Positions 39,478 to 50,985 of a DNA stretch of 64,000 bases are shown in pieces. Both the position numbers and the translations under genes were made by a program. Position 1 is the stretch's first letter. Every line of letters begins with the position of its first letter. The DNA is from Siphonodentalium dalli (Eukaryota; Mollusca; Scaphopoda; Gadilida; Siphonodentaliidae): the NCBI GenBank assembly GCA_032622095.1, contig CP136066.1:197400816-197464815 (forward strand), written 5' to 3'. The notes under the pieces were generated by a model that was not told where the DNA came from, did no database searches, and saw nothing but the letters and a program-made list of their open reading frames with translations.

Positions 39478-40180
39478 ATTAGCAGCCTATTGTTTGGATC
39501 GACCACACAAATTTGGACACATTTTATTAACACATATGTGTTGTTTTGCCAAACAACATTGTGTACAAGAACAATACAAATAGTGTAATGGCGGTGAACA
39601 CTATTGTTTGGATCAACCACACAAATGTGTACGCATGTGATTTACACATATGTGTAGTCTCGCCCAACAACATTGTGTACAATAACAATACAAATAGTGT
39701 AATGGCGGTGAACACTATTGTTTGGATCAACCACACAAATGTGTACGCATGTGATTAACACATATATGTAGTCTCGCCCAACAACATTGTGTACAATAAC
39801 AATACAATCTTGTGTGGTAGCGGTGAACATATTGTTTCCTTAGTGCAAACATATGTGTGTCCATTCAACGAACAAATAAATGTGCTGGACCCAAACATCT
39901 TTGTGTGTGTCAACTACACAACTATGTAGATCAGTTACTACACATAAACTGTTCATCTGCATCCACACAATCTTGTGCGCAACGTAGGACACATTTAATG
40001 TGTGCCTACAAAGAACAAGTTGTTTGGTCGATCCACACGGGTTTGTTCGCCACCGCCACACAACAGATGTGTGATCATTTGCTACACAATTCACCACACA
40101 ATGTTGTGCTCGATCAAATGGCTACACAAACTGTGTGGTAATCGTGTGGTTCTACCACACAGTCGTTTTAAGAGTGTATA
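39478..40180. repeat. 114-bp tandem array of CACACA/TGTGTG palindromes
   Basis: Units are phased by TTGTTTGGATC at 39,490, 39,604 and 39,718 and a diverged one at 39,833 (114, 114, 115 bp). Each unit carries several imperfect palindromes: ACACATATGTGT, CAACATTGTG and CACTATTTGTATTGTT-like text. After 39,840 the units break down but the CACACA-N-TGTGTG words continue to about 40,165. Plus- and minus-strand ORFs here are repeat translations. Confidence 0.85.
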
Positions 40181-40936
40181 AGAACTCCCTTTAACGGTAT
40201 GTGGGGATAATTGCTTGTGGATTATGTGACTCCCGACACACATAGGTACCATGCACATATATAGCACAAACATACATGTATATGTATGTGTATAATTATA
40301 TAACTATGAGTATAGTACATATTACCCGGGAATATAACTCAATGGATATACACACAGCACGATATATATGGATAATTATCTCGAAATTTATTTTGTAGAT
40401 TATAAAATTCCCATCCACATTACTTTTTATTTTGGTGTGACTTGTCCCTGACGGGGTTGGGTTACTGTGATTTTATGCTTGGTGTCTGATACACTGGACG
40501 CATGGTATACATTATTCTGGGGTTATTTACATTCTGGACTGCCTATTATGTAATCATAAATATGGTACAATAACGCCCCCCACAAACATAGGTTTCAAGC
40601 AGGGTTACATGCATATGTGTGTAATAAGAGACTACTTACCTCCGACGGGTTATAAACTAATCAACACGGGACGATTATGAATAGGGTTCGTGGTGGGAAG
40701 GATTGTACTATCATTCATTTCTAAGGGAATCCCGGAGTAAAAACAAAAACCCATATTTAGGGAGTTTTGTTCTGCGATTTATATATGGGATGCATTTCAT
40801 GTAACAATATAATTCCAGATGTCATTTTAATAACCCAAAGGTTATAATAACTGTGTACATTTGGATTATGATCAATAAAATAACAACGCGCAATCAATAT
40901 GTATCCCTTTAAATGACCTTACACGCACCTGGATTA
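40181..40936. other. No feature seen
   Basis: AT-rich sequence with no supported gene. Confidence 0.45.
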
Positions 40937-41030
40937 TGACGTCACGGGCAGATATACGTCACACCGGAGCTCGTGAGTCATGACGTCTTTTATAACGTCT
41001 GCACTTCAGATCAGCGGGAACAAGGGCCAG
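40937..41030 (+). promoter_or_regulatory. Candidate promoter: CRE, AP-1 and TATA motifs before a splice donor
   Basis: TGACGTCA (40,937) is followed by ACGTCA (40,956), TGAGTCA (40,974), TGACGTC (40,981) and a TATAA at 40,991. About 35 bp later comes CAAGGGCCAG|GTAGGC, a reasonable splice donor at 41,030. Spacing fits a TATA promoter with a short untranslated first exon. No downstream coding exon is visible before the ASB-like copy B at 47.7 kb, so a link is speculative. Confidence 0.3.
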
Positions 41031-41469
41031 GTAGGCTGTTTAATTTGGGCTCCGTTACGTATAGAAGATATGTGGCCTAAAATAATTCGTATGGACTATA
41101 CGAACATATATACTGTATTGAAGTCGCCACATGTGATTAATTTCTGATAACAGGTAATCTTATGTTTAATTTATACCATGTTTTTCACTTTTAATTGGAT
41201 TTTTAGTGGTATTGAAAACACCACTTACGCGTGCATCTACTTATACGTACGTGTATGGTAACTTTATCACTTTTTGCTAATTATATATACATCAAATTTT
41301 ATAATTACCTTAGACAAGTTTTCTTTAAATATATCATCTTTTGGTAATTAGGCCTATATATATTACCTTTTTGCCAATATATATTTACTGTTACATGAGT
41401 GTTATATAACTACCCACTTCACTCCATACGACCATAGCTATATATATGTGAAGCATTGCATCACATAAT

Positions 41470-41845
41470 CACAATTTAGCAGGGAAAATCGATATCGAAA
41501 CGACTGCAGGGGGTTAAACAAAATTATCATTGAGTTCCTTAAAACAGCCACAGGGGAACTAAAGACACCTCCAAGAATAGATATAGTTCTATTTTAAATG
41601 TGTCAGATCATGTTAAGAAAATTGTTCAACAATCCTCATCACCAAATATTTATCTCACTGTCAACACTAAATAACCTAACACAAATTGAATCTCATAATT
41701 ACATGTATATTCTAATTAACACAATACTAAAGTTACCATCGATATAATTATCATAAGCTGCGTGCCGATAATACACGTGTGTCTTTCTAGAAAAATGAGG
41801 CCGGATATAGGGGCTAATTATGTGATAAAAACCGATTTAAAGGAG
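41470..41845 (+). repeat. Dispersed repeat, copy 2
   Basis: It is collinear with 27,695-28,062 (see there). Both copies start near a run including GATATCGAAACG and end near ATGTGATAAAAAC. No ORF is conserved. Confidence 0.8.
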
Positions 41846-42012
41846 AAGGAAACCATCGACCAATCAGGCTATTCATATATTTAGTATATCAACCATGGTA
41901 GACTAAAACATCTCTCATCTCTGAGACTCTCAGTTATGCTCAAACACAACGATATCAAATCGGTTAATTCAAAACTCCCGCTAATTACGACGCGTCCATA
42001 TATATAAGATCG

Positions 42013-42437
42013 TGAAGTCACGGCCTCACTTCGCAGTACAGATTAGTACAGATATCTATAAAGGTTATCCAACTAAAACCATTTCGGCGTGTGTGTTTGT
42101 TAACCACGGCCCATTGAAGAATATACACACATGTACATGTATTATAAGCCACAATTATTTAAGTTATAATTTTGAACAACTAATTTACGGCCAGTTAATG
42201 GTCGCATAAGATTTGAATGTGACAATCTTGGTCAAACTCAAATGACTTCTACATGTGCAAAAATGAAAAAAAAAAATCTTTTGCGAACTAAACTATAATT
42301 TATTAATAACAGATAATTATGTATTGCACACAACAAGCATTCAATCTGCTGTTTTATTTTATTTTTTCATATAAAAAACAGACTACCGTACGCGATACAG
42401 CTTAGCGTTAAACAACCAAGTGAGGCCGTGACGTCAC
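42013..42437. mobile_element. Possible MITE with 20-bp terminal inverted repeats
   Basis: GTGAAGTCACGGCCTCACTT at 42,013 is the reverse complement of AAGTGAGGCCGTGACGTCAC at 42,418, with one mismatch. The interior is AT-rich and non-coding. No target-site duplication is obvious, so it could be an old element or a chance inverted promoter-like motif (it includes a CRE). Confidence 0.4.
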
Positions 42438-43339
42438 AAACTATAAAGGGAGATAATATTTCTTCTAAAATGGCGGCGTCAACTTACCGGCTGATGCGGG
42501 TTAGTTTCAGACGCCATATCTCCGATCATGTGCGGAGATTTGCATTGAAACTTTACACACAAACAGAGAACAACTTGCGTGATACACGTGCCTTTTCGTT
42601 ATGCGGCAGTTTCCTTCCCCTTTAATGTTTCAATCGGAACATGCCATTGCTTATCTACAAGTATGCAACACAAACTGTTATTCAGTCCGCGCTGTTTAAG
42701 AATAACTACATAATCAGGTAGTACCATTGTTATTCATGAAACGTATCACGATTAATTTCGTTTCAAAAACGTGTTTTTCTTAAAGAAAGTTTTGGGATAT
42801 ATTACTCAATTTAAATGTCATTACAATGGTGTGCGTGCCTTAACCGTCACGTCGTGCAACAATTAGGCACACATATTCCATATAATTGCCACACAGAGAA
42901 CCATAGCAAATACATGTATTCCAAGTCCTTTACATATGCCTCAGTGTTAACATAGGCCTCAGTGTTAACAAATCCCGTTGGCCTGTATTCGCAGGAAAGC
43001 TTTGACCCTGCACGAGCATTTAAAATTAAAGAACGTCCTTTTAGACACACGAAATGTGCCCAAAAGTACTTGTAAACGTGGTGGATCACACTATAGCTTG
43101 ACAAACGTCACACTACCCTTAAAATTGAGGAAAAAATGACATCGAAAAAAACACAAACACCTCCCATAAATTATTCGCCATTTGCACAGCCATAACCGTT
43201 CACCATGTGGCTATATTTGATGTTTCTCGGCGGAAAACACTTTTGTGCATTTTTTCGTGCACTTTTCATCCATGTATCATTGACCATTCAGCTGCCATAA
43301 TTTTGTGTATGCGATCCTAGCTTGGTAGTGCCAGGGAAC
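42438..43339. other. No gene seen
   Basis: Short open frames on both strands show no recognisable domain. A direct duplication of CATAGGCCTCAGTGTTAACA-like text occurs near 42,940-42,970. Confidence 0.4.
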
Positions 43340-43674
43340 CTGAATAGTTCGTCAACCAGTCCTCCGATCTAACTTGTTATTCTATTTCCAGAGGGCTATA
43401 TGTGTGATTATCGCTGAGTCACCATGTTAGATGTGTCACCTGGGGTCAATACTATGAAACATTTTATTTGTAAGAATCTACAATTGTTTGTAAGAAATAA
43501 CAATTTATCATTCCGCCAATACTATGAACCTACGATTACAAACATAAATCACAAATAGTACGTGTTCTTTGTATTTACAAATATCTCCAATCACAAAGAA
43601 TGTTCAAGTACTATGAAACATAATTTTTCAGTTTTCGCACCCTTAACCCGGATAATATATCTATCTATGATACG

Positions 43675-43992
43675 CAGGGACGTGGGGACAAGGGTCGATT
43701 CACCCCCTCGTGAAAATATTTTGTCAGCTGGAAATCTCAAGTACAATCCACAGGGACGTCCCGACAAGGGGGTTGGGTTATGTTACTCGCCCCAAACATT
43801 TTATCAACACGTTCAACAGCTGGAAATTTGATACCTGGAACAACATGAATTGGAAATTTTACAACAGCAATAGGTTGAACTTGTTCTGTTATTCAGTTTT
43901 TCCAACAATTTATTAGGGGGTATGTGTTTGTTTTAGACCAACATTTGCATATTTACCACCTTTGGTCAAAAGTTGGGATTGAAATGGCCTAT
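43675..43992 (+). repeat. Dispersed repeat family R1, copy 2
   Basis: It matches 31,030-31,290 in order and strand (AATAGGTTGAACTTGTTC, TTTTAGACCAACATTTGCAT, closing AAATGGCC). It lies inside the 2.7-kb insertion. Confidence 0.7.
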
Positions 43993-44514
43993 ATATTTAG
44001 AATTGTCAAACCTTAGAAGATATAGAAGATATGTGAGGTAGCAGTATTTGTTCATTGTAACTACTGAAATTACCCAATTTATTGAAAGATACAACGTTAT
44101 GGAACTTGTCTAGAATGTCTATATAGGGTGTCAAACATAAATTGTCGCTTTTCACATCCTTAAACCGGAGAATATAACCATCTGATTCGTAGGGATGTAG
44201 CGCCCCTCGTGAAAATGTGTTATCAATGGAAATCTCATAAACAGGGACATGGCGATAGTGGTCTTTGGAACACGATGACTGGTGAGTAGTCGCCAAATCG
44301 TATGAGTCACAACGTCTCTGACAAAAGTTAGTGATTGATACAAATAGTGAGTGATACTTGCAGTGACGTGGCAAGATGCTCTCTTCGATGCGCCAACGTC
44401 GATATCCAACTGTATCCCCCACCCCTCAATTAGAAACTTCTATTTCTGTGAAATGTAATTTGTTTACCCCGGTTGGCTTATGATTTTCAAGCTGTAACAG
44501 TAAGTTGTCCATCC

Positions 44515-44826
44515 CCCTGGGTTGGACATACTGACTAAATATGACTAACTTAGTGTTAGTCACAAACATTTTGAGTAACTTTGGTCAAGTATTGGAATTA
44601 TTTGCACATAAAATTGACTAAGAAAAGTTATGACTAAATCCTGGCAATTTTGACTAATTAGACGTCTTGAATCCCCATTTCTTAGTCGTTATGACTAACA
44701 CCACCCTAGTAATTTTGATTAATGTTATGCCTCAGTCATGTTGGCTGAACTAAGTCAGTCATCATGAGGAAAAACGTTTGACTAACATATGTTAGTCATA
44801 TTTACTAACTTCTGTTATCAGCGTAG
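44515..44826. repeat. Cluster of TTAGTCA/TGACTAA palindromic words
   Basis: About a dozen TGACTAA or TTAGTCA words lie in about 300 bp, some paired into palindromes such as GACTAACATATGTTAGTC. Spacing is irregular and the text between words is not repeated. It resembles in style the CACACA, CCATGG and GCGATAAATCGC arrays but with a different word. Confidence 0.75.
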
Positions 44827-45027
44827 AAAAATTAAAATACTTTCCTCTTGATATACGATTCCATCGCCATGTGGAATTTATAGGCATTTTTTTTATTCAA
44901 AGGGTGCATATGGAAATTATAGGATGGACACCCCATCGCCAAACTGAGCCCATATAGCCACGTCCCTATCTAGATATATTATAAGATATCGGAGCAGTTT
45001 GAAATTATAAAATGACCACCACTCCTA

Positions 45028-45280
45028 TTGGTTTTGTTTGGTTTATTAGGGTTTATCGTCGTTCTAGCCGCTAGTCGTTGTCGTTGTCAAATTTACGGGT
45101 GGAGGAAAGACCACGCAGAGACTTGATTTCACCGAGAAATCGTCGCACTGCGTGTAGAAACCACCGACCCCGGAAATCAACTGACAAACTTGCCCAGATA
45201 CACGTCAACTTCGTCAGCGCTGGACGGCATGTGACGGTGTAATGCACCTAACACTCTACCGACTGGACCACCGGGGGTCC
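45028..45280 (-). mobile_element. tRNA-derived SINE (253 bp)
   Basis: Read on the minus strand it starts GGACCCCCGG, followed by TGGTCCAGTCGG, which fits the tRNA/pol III A-box consensus, and it ends in AATAAACCAAACAAAACC. It is bracketed by a perfect 12-bp target-site duplication, CCACCACTCCTA (45,016-45,027 and 45,281-45,292), and is nested inside the 2.7-kb transposon. The B box is not obvious. The A/C-rich tail and target duplication imply LINE-driven retroposition. Confidence 0.85.
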
Positions 45281-46197
45281 CCACCACTCCTACAACCGGG
45301 ACCATTAGCACGTCCCTGCTTCGATACACCCCCCGATAAAATGGAGCCACGTTACTGTCTCGATGTGTTATGATAAGAGTAGCGGATCAGTTTGAAATCA
45401 TAGTATGGTCACAATATATATAATGCTATACCATCAAAATAATATTTTATTTTCACAAACTGAATGGTTATAAATTTGTAAAAACAATGATACCAAATTG
45501 GTTGTAGTACTCGTTATTACACTGACTTGTACTTACATACACACACTGCAAACGAACAGTTTATTTGTTAATTTTGCACAGACAAGTGGTCATAAACTTA
45601 GCAATCCGTGAACCGATTGGACAGCTCTGGTAAGCGATCACCTCTCAACTTATGATTGGTTATTTCTTTTGTAACTTTGGCTTGCCGTGATTCAATATAT
45701 TGTGAATCACTCACAGGCAAAGGTTTGTCCGTAAGCAATCTACAATAATCAACAGTAGATCTTTGTGAAATTTGCGAGATTTTGTTAGCTCATCGTTTCA
45801 TAGTACCGGCGTTATCACTAATCACAAAATAATAGCACGCATTGTTACTTCCCCAAATCAATTGTTGTCAGTTATTTTAGCTCTATATACATGTCCGTCT
45901 AATTTGAACTGGTATTCAGATAACACTGATAACGGGTGCATGGGAGCAGAGTGGTGAGTTAGTTTTTTCCAAGTTTTACAGCTGCGTTTTAGGGGTTTTA
46001 CCTCTCGCCCAGTCTAAGGTATTACAATAATACGGCTAAATTTCCCTGTACTATGAATCCACTGTGATAGTTAACACAAATTTGTAATTACAAATTAATA
46101 AATACAATTTGTATTTACAGGTATAAAATTTTTCATAGTATTGACCCCTGGTCAGACACCCACTTACACTGTACATACAAGGTTTAACCTATAAAAT

Positions 46198-46646
46198 GTG
46201 ACCCGCCATATCAAATCCAGTCCTAAGTCGGGATTTTTTTACCCTGTGCCAATGCATTCTCTTATATATGCGAGTCGACCATAGGTCGCCTATATAAGAG
46301 AATGCATTAGCCTAAGAATTTTTTACAATTTTAATAATTTTTTCTTGTAGTCTTTAACAATTTTATAATTTTACACATACAGAGCCCCAGACAAACGAGC
46401 AGACGACACTCTTATATATGCTTCTATATATGTGTGGGGCTCCCTGCAGGGTAATGGGTGTTTTTTTATTTTATGTCCTAAAAATTGTAAGAAACATTTA
46501 TTTAAACAAAATGATAAAAAATTGTTAGGCCAATGCATTCTCTTATATATGCGAGGCGACCTATGGTCAACTCGCATATATAAGAGAATGCATTGGCACA
46601 GGGTAAAAAATCCCGAATTACGACTGGATTTGATATGGCGGGTCAC
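46198..46646. mobile_element. 449-bp MITE with long terminal inverted repeats
   Basis: Absent from copy A, whose site reads TATAAAATAACAATAAC. It starts GTGACCCGCCATATCAAATC and ends with the inverse, flanked by AAAT on both sides (46,194-46,197 and 46,647-46,650). The arms stay nearly complementary for more than 85 bp and contain a second palindrome around CATTCTCTTATATATGCGAG. It is non-coding. A related decayed copy may lie at 51,480-51,600. Confidence 0.88.
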
Positions 46647-47667
46647 AAATAACAATAACAGTATAGAAATCCATTGCATAACCAACAAATTGAAATACGA
46701 TTCCAAAAGTCCAAAAGAATCGAACTCATTTTCCAAGGTATATAGGGACTAAAGACCGTAGCCTATCAAAAGGTTAGAAGGGACTAAATGTTTTCCATAG
46801 GCCTCATCGTTAACGTTTGGCCCCGCCCACTAACTTTGCTACACACGAATTGCACGAAATCGTAAATTTCGTGAAGCCCAACCGCGCATCGTTTTGCCAC
46901 GTATGAGTACTATCAGTATCCGAGCCACACTTTTTTCAACTTCTCAACACACGTTTTCCACACTACCCCACTTTTCGCACAAAATTTGAACTGCTGACGA
47001 AATCAAATACCCAGCCTTATTCTCCCGTCAATGTTTAGAGACGAACGCATTTCAGACTAGGGAAAACCCACATTTATAGGTATTATATTTGTAAATATAA
47101 TTGAAATATTATACGCCTTCGGATCGTGAATTAGGTAATTTTCTATATTCGCGGTGACATATTTTGATGGCACTCACTGTGCACCAGTCATCGATCGATT
47201 GGTGATACACTGCTTTTTTTTATAATTAACTGCGACGGTTGTCTCAACATTTTTTTTTAGAATCAGTGATACCTAATAAAATATAAAGTAAAACATCCTA
47301 CGAGGAGAACTGCTTTATATCCATGAACTCACAATTTTTGTTACTTTGTTGACAACATTGGTCTTTTTTCGCCTGTGAACAATAGCATTTTCGTACAGCA
47401 TTAATTTTGTCGGACGCGAACAATTTATCACGTCGCAGATCGCACCCAGTGATATTGCAGTCAACGGGACGTTACTCTATATTATAATATACCGATCGAT
47501 TTCATTCTATTTTTATCCTCGATAAATGGTTGTTCGTTCTGCGTCAGCGATGAAAATAGCGCAAGTTTTGTTTACATGCTTATCCCGGAAGTACGGTAAC
47601 TATTGCAAAATATTGCGAATTGGATTTTGGTCCCTGTCAGATGATATGCCAAGGACAGATCTACAAC

Positions 47668-47783
47668 AGCTTACACGTGACGATCAACATGCTAAGATCA
47701 AATACACCAAGCGAGGAGGACATATCTAAACCAGCTTCCACATGACGATCAGCATGCTAAGATCAAATACACCAAGCGAGGAG
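47668..47783 (+). repeat. 65-bp tandem duplication in ASB-like copy B exon 1
   Basis: CAGCTTACACGTGACGATCA (47,667) and CAGCTTCCACATGACGATCA (47,732) head two units 65 bp apart, each running to CCAAGCGAGGAG. Copy A has neither full unit (99 bp shorter over this interval, a multiple of three). The first unit ends in an in-frame TAA at 47,727. Confidence 0.85.
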
Positions 47784-47811
47784 TCAATGCTCATACGAGC
47801 TATTAACAGCG
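47742..47811 (+). CDS. ASB-like protein copy B, exon 1 (alternative start)
   Basis: The upstream frame (from ATG 47,526) hits TAA at 47,727. An ATG 15 bases later at 47,742 is in frame and open to the same splice donor as copy A (AACAGCG|GTAGGT at 47,811), joining exon 2 in phase 1. The ATG at 47,787, homologous to 24,516 in copy A, is the other candidate. Either the protein starts here with a short leader, or the true 5' exon lies upstream and this copy is truncated. The ankyrin helix across the junction is preserved. Confidence 0.4.
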
Positions 47812-48190
47812 GTAGGTTTGTTTGTTTGTTTTTATTTGAGGTTATCCTCATTTCAGCTGCTAACCTAGATCATGCCATGAATCTCTACTCCGCGCTTTAA
47901 TAGGCCCGTATAGATCATGTTCCACCAGAACAACACCAGGGGATGTTTGTGTGTTCTACAGGTGGACCATGCCATGAATATCTACTCCGGCTTACATCCG
48001 TATATCGGGATCATAATCCACCAGTACAAAACCTAGTAACTTTTTGATGTTTTGACCTGTTCTGACAGGAAACTTTATAACATTGAACAAACAAGAGAGG
48101 GAGTATACCCGGAAGAAATGGCATATTTGCTTGTAAGCGACGCAAAGCAAAATCGTTCAGAATGTCAATAAAATTGTGTATTTAACTTAA

Positions 48191-49467
48191 AGGCCAACTT
48201 AATTTTCGAACCCCCAGATCACATATATAAAATATATGCCATATTACATGTATATACCATTTGAAAGAGGAAGCTCCGAAACATTGTTCTATCAACTTAT
48301 CCGGTGTAATAAACTGTGAACATGTTGTTTTTTTGTTGAGTGACCAACGTGTTTTTTTTCTTCATCTAGATTGTAGTAAACAGTGTATTATTTTCAATGG
48401 AGGGGGATTAACTATATATCTTAAAGATAGAGTTATTCCCCTTCCATTGAAATTTCATCTTTAGTTTGAATTATGTTGGAGTCTACACTAAACTAAATAA
48501 CAACTAAACACATGTTTGAGCAGATAGCCAGTGTCTTTATTCGCAGAAGTTGACACCATGCAGATGGGCACACCAAAAACCGCTGGATGTACAACATATA
48601 CAACATTCGTTACAAATTAATATGTGTGAGCATCTCATTTCAATAGTATATTCACATATTGTAATTCCGATAATTATACTGTAATAATTAACATGTCATT
48701 CTATGCACAAGAATCCTACACAAATCTCCAGCAGTTTCCGGTTAGAATTCCTGCGATAAACCAGAGATAAAACCACATTTTGTGGGGAAAACTCTGGAAG
48801 CATTGGATGCTGCATGCCCAGTGAACATAATTTTTATGTTGTCATATATATGTAACATGTCACATTCGAAACGTATGTTATGTGCGTGTACGAGACGTTT
48901 CCGTCCGCTTCGCGATTATATACTAGTATAACGTTTCATTAATTAATGTGGTATACATCTGTATGTAATAAATCTTATTCGATGTGTAATTATTAATTTG
49001 TACAATTATATTACCATAATGGTGCTCATGTAACTAGTAACTATACTCATATAAAATTATTTTTACTCAGATATGTGGAATTTAAGTTGTCACTCCTAGC
49101 GAAAAACTGGCTAAAGTGACCCAACTTTATTTTGCGCTAACGAAATTACTCACTCACTCAGTGAACTCCAATTATCGTTAGCCAATTACCTACTGATACT
49201 CTAGACAACTCAGTTGTATTCACACGATACGCTACAGACAATAGTTTTGGGCTAATCTACGAAACGCTCAAAACATGTATTCGGGGGCCAAACGGAGGGA
49301 ATCTTTCTATGATTTCAGCTGATTTCTATTTCTCTGTAGGCATCTTCTGAGACACAGTTGTTTCAAATTGTGATGAACTTTAGTATTTTAATTTTATATT
49401 GTTATTTAAACCGTATGTCAAGTCACTATAAACAAAATAATTGGTGACTCGAAAATTAAGTGGGCCT
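48191..49467. mobile_element. TTAA MITE in the copy B intron, split by another insertion
   Basis: It is orthologous to 24,917-25,388. The left TTAA (48,187-48,190) is intact; the right one has mutated to TCAA. It is interrupted at about 48,481-49,280. Confidence 0.75.
48481..49280. mobile_element. 800-bp insertion inside the intronic MITE
   Basis: It is absent from copy A, where TGTTGGATTCTGGGGCC is continuous. The ends carry weakly inverted text (ACATGTTTGAGC and GCTCAAAACATGTAT). No coding frame is recognisable. Exact borders and the target duplication are unclear. Confidence 0.6.
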
Positions 49468-49546
49468 TCAAATCTGGATTTTGGACCAGTCACCTTCAAC
49501 TAATATGCAACTAATACATGTAGGTCATTTTCAATTTTTTTTTCAG

Positions 49547-50457
49547 AGGACATAGAACAATGCCGTGGGTTGTTGATCAAAAATAGGGACTTGGCTATCA
49601 GCTATTATAACGGGGACGCCCCATTGGTTGAATGTGCCCAGACAGGAAATGTCGAAATATTCGAGCTGCTTTTGGAGTTTGGAGCGCGCATCGAATGCAG
49701 TAACAGTAACCAATATTCTCCTCTGCACTACTCCGCGTGGCGAAATCACCACGGAATCGTAGATATTCTACTACGGAAAGGGGCGAAACATGACGAACAG
49801 ACACGATGTAAGAATACTCCTCTATCTCTGGCGTGTCATGGCAACCACACCACCATTGCCCTGACGCTATTGGATAAAACATGCAGCGTTTGTAACACAG
49901 ACAAGGACATGGACACACCCATGCATTATGCCGCAGAGAACGGCAATGTTGAGCTCGGCAGAGCACTTCTTAAATATGGTGCTGATCCAGACGTAAACAA
50001 TTCACATGACGTCACTCCTCTTTGGAACGCTGTGTACAAAGGCCATACGAGTTTTGTGAAATTTCTTATAGGTCAATTTGTGGAACTGAACGTTTTATCT
50101 CGCGGTAGTAGACCATTCTTCTGGAGTGTCGATCATATTTATCCTAGCCCAAGATCGCCGTTCAAAGTTGCTGCATTTCAGGGTTATGTGGATATTGTTT
50201 TCCTCCTGGCTGAAGCTGGTTGTTCTCTGACCAAATCAGATGAGACGTGGCTGTATGATATATTTTTGCGCTTTCCTACGGAGGATAAAGACACCAATAT
50301 GCTCTTGACTAACTTGGTACGGAATCCAAGGAGCTTGCTCTCGACTGTGCGGATTTTCTTAAGACGATATCTCGGAAAGGACACCCCTACAGCGATGAGT
50401 CAGATGGAGATACCACAATCATTACGACAATATGTACTCATGGCCGATTCTAAATAA
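49547..50457 (+). CDS. Ankyrin repeat and SOCS box (ASB-like) protein copy B, exon 2
   Basis: It starts after TTTTTTTTTCAG and is uninterrupted to the stop, with the same six ankyrin repeats as copy A (SPLHYSAW, TPLSLACHGN, TPMHYAAENGN, TPLWNAVYKG, SPFKVAAFQGY among them) and a C-terminal SOCS box (50,323-50,454). Most residues match copy A. Differences cluster in the fourth-to-fifth repeat region, in the linker before the SOCS box (ETWLYDIF against ETWLDDMS), and in the Cul5-box-like motif, which reads IPQS instead of IPQP. The BC-box reads SLLSTVRIFL, again with valine for the usual cysteine. Role by family: ubiquitin-ligase substrate receptor. An open frame across the whole exon suggests it is functional or recently duplicated. 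Confidence 0.85.
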
Positions 50458-50864
50458 TAATTTAAGTCTGACAATAATATAGTACATTACTGGTATCTGA
50501 CGATTCCCCGTTCTATTTAATAAATAATTCAGAATTTCTAGCCAACGGAAACATTAATGCAATCACCACCATTTGCATCACACAGTTATGTGTGAAAATC
50601 CACAAAACCACCCATTAGTAATACGGTGAAAACGACCACCAAAGCTCATAATTGAGAACGCTCTTTATGATACCGCTCGGGGAGGGGGGGGGGGGGGCAG
50701 CCGAAGCATGGACATACTTTGTAAGAGCGATCTTTGGATTTTGTTTTGCTTGGCTGAAATCAGTTTCAAAACTTTAAAACTTCCACGTTTGGAAGTCGAT
50801 ATCTTGCCATCAAAACATTTTATTAATGGACTCAAGGGTCCAATCTAAAGTATTAAGTTATTAT

Positions 50865-50985
50865 ACAATATTGTGTATAGTATGTGTTTTTCTTGTACGA
50901 GTGATGAATAGTTATATTAATATGACTGATCACCACAACCTGAACGAGTACAAGCAAACACATAGTGTACACAACATTGTCTAAT
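50865..50985. repeat. Small inverted repeat (about 35-bp arms)
   Basis: CAATATTGTGTATAGTATGT to about 50,902 pairs with ACACATAGTGTACACAACAT at about 50,946-50,981 (with TTGTACGA/GAGTACAA). It could be a miniature foldback element; no target duplication was identified. Confidence 0.6.

Larger units (their letters stand above)
43444..46146. mobile_element. 2.7-kb non-autonomous DNA transposon (GGTCAATACTATGAAA termini)
   Basis: Absent from copy A, where the site reads CACATGGTCAG. In copy B it is flanked by CCTGG on both sides (43,439-43,443 and 46,147-46,151), and the ends are inverted (GGTCAATACTATGAAA and its complement). ACTATGAA words recur just inside both ends. The interior holds R1-family sequence, a TTAGTCA palindrome cluster, an internal direct repeat (43,625-43,770 and 44,135-44,260) and a SINE. 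No transposase frame is present. The duplication could be 3 bp (CTG) or 5 bp because the end bases are symmetrical. The superfamily is not assigned; PIF/Harbinger-like is only one possibility. Confidence 0.8.
43340..50850 (+). repeat. Duplicated locus, copy B (ASB-like gene and flanks with three insertions)
   Basis: It is collinear with 23,340-26,760. Relative to copy A it has gained 43,444-46,146, 46,198-46,646 and about 48,481-49,280, plus a 65-bp tandem duplication in exon 1. Because copy A shows the empty sites, element borders can be read directly. Confidence 0.9.

Noticed and set aside
44006-44422. 138-aa minus-strand frame inside the 2.7-kb insertion
   Set aside because: It overlaps duplicated repeat text whose second copy (43,625-43,770) does not keep the frame; no transposase-like motif.
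45028-45280. Functional tRNA gene
   Set aside because: Only an A-box-like start is seen; no cloverleaf or clear B box. The A/C-rich tail and target duplication indicate a SINE.
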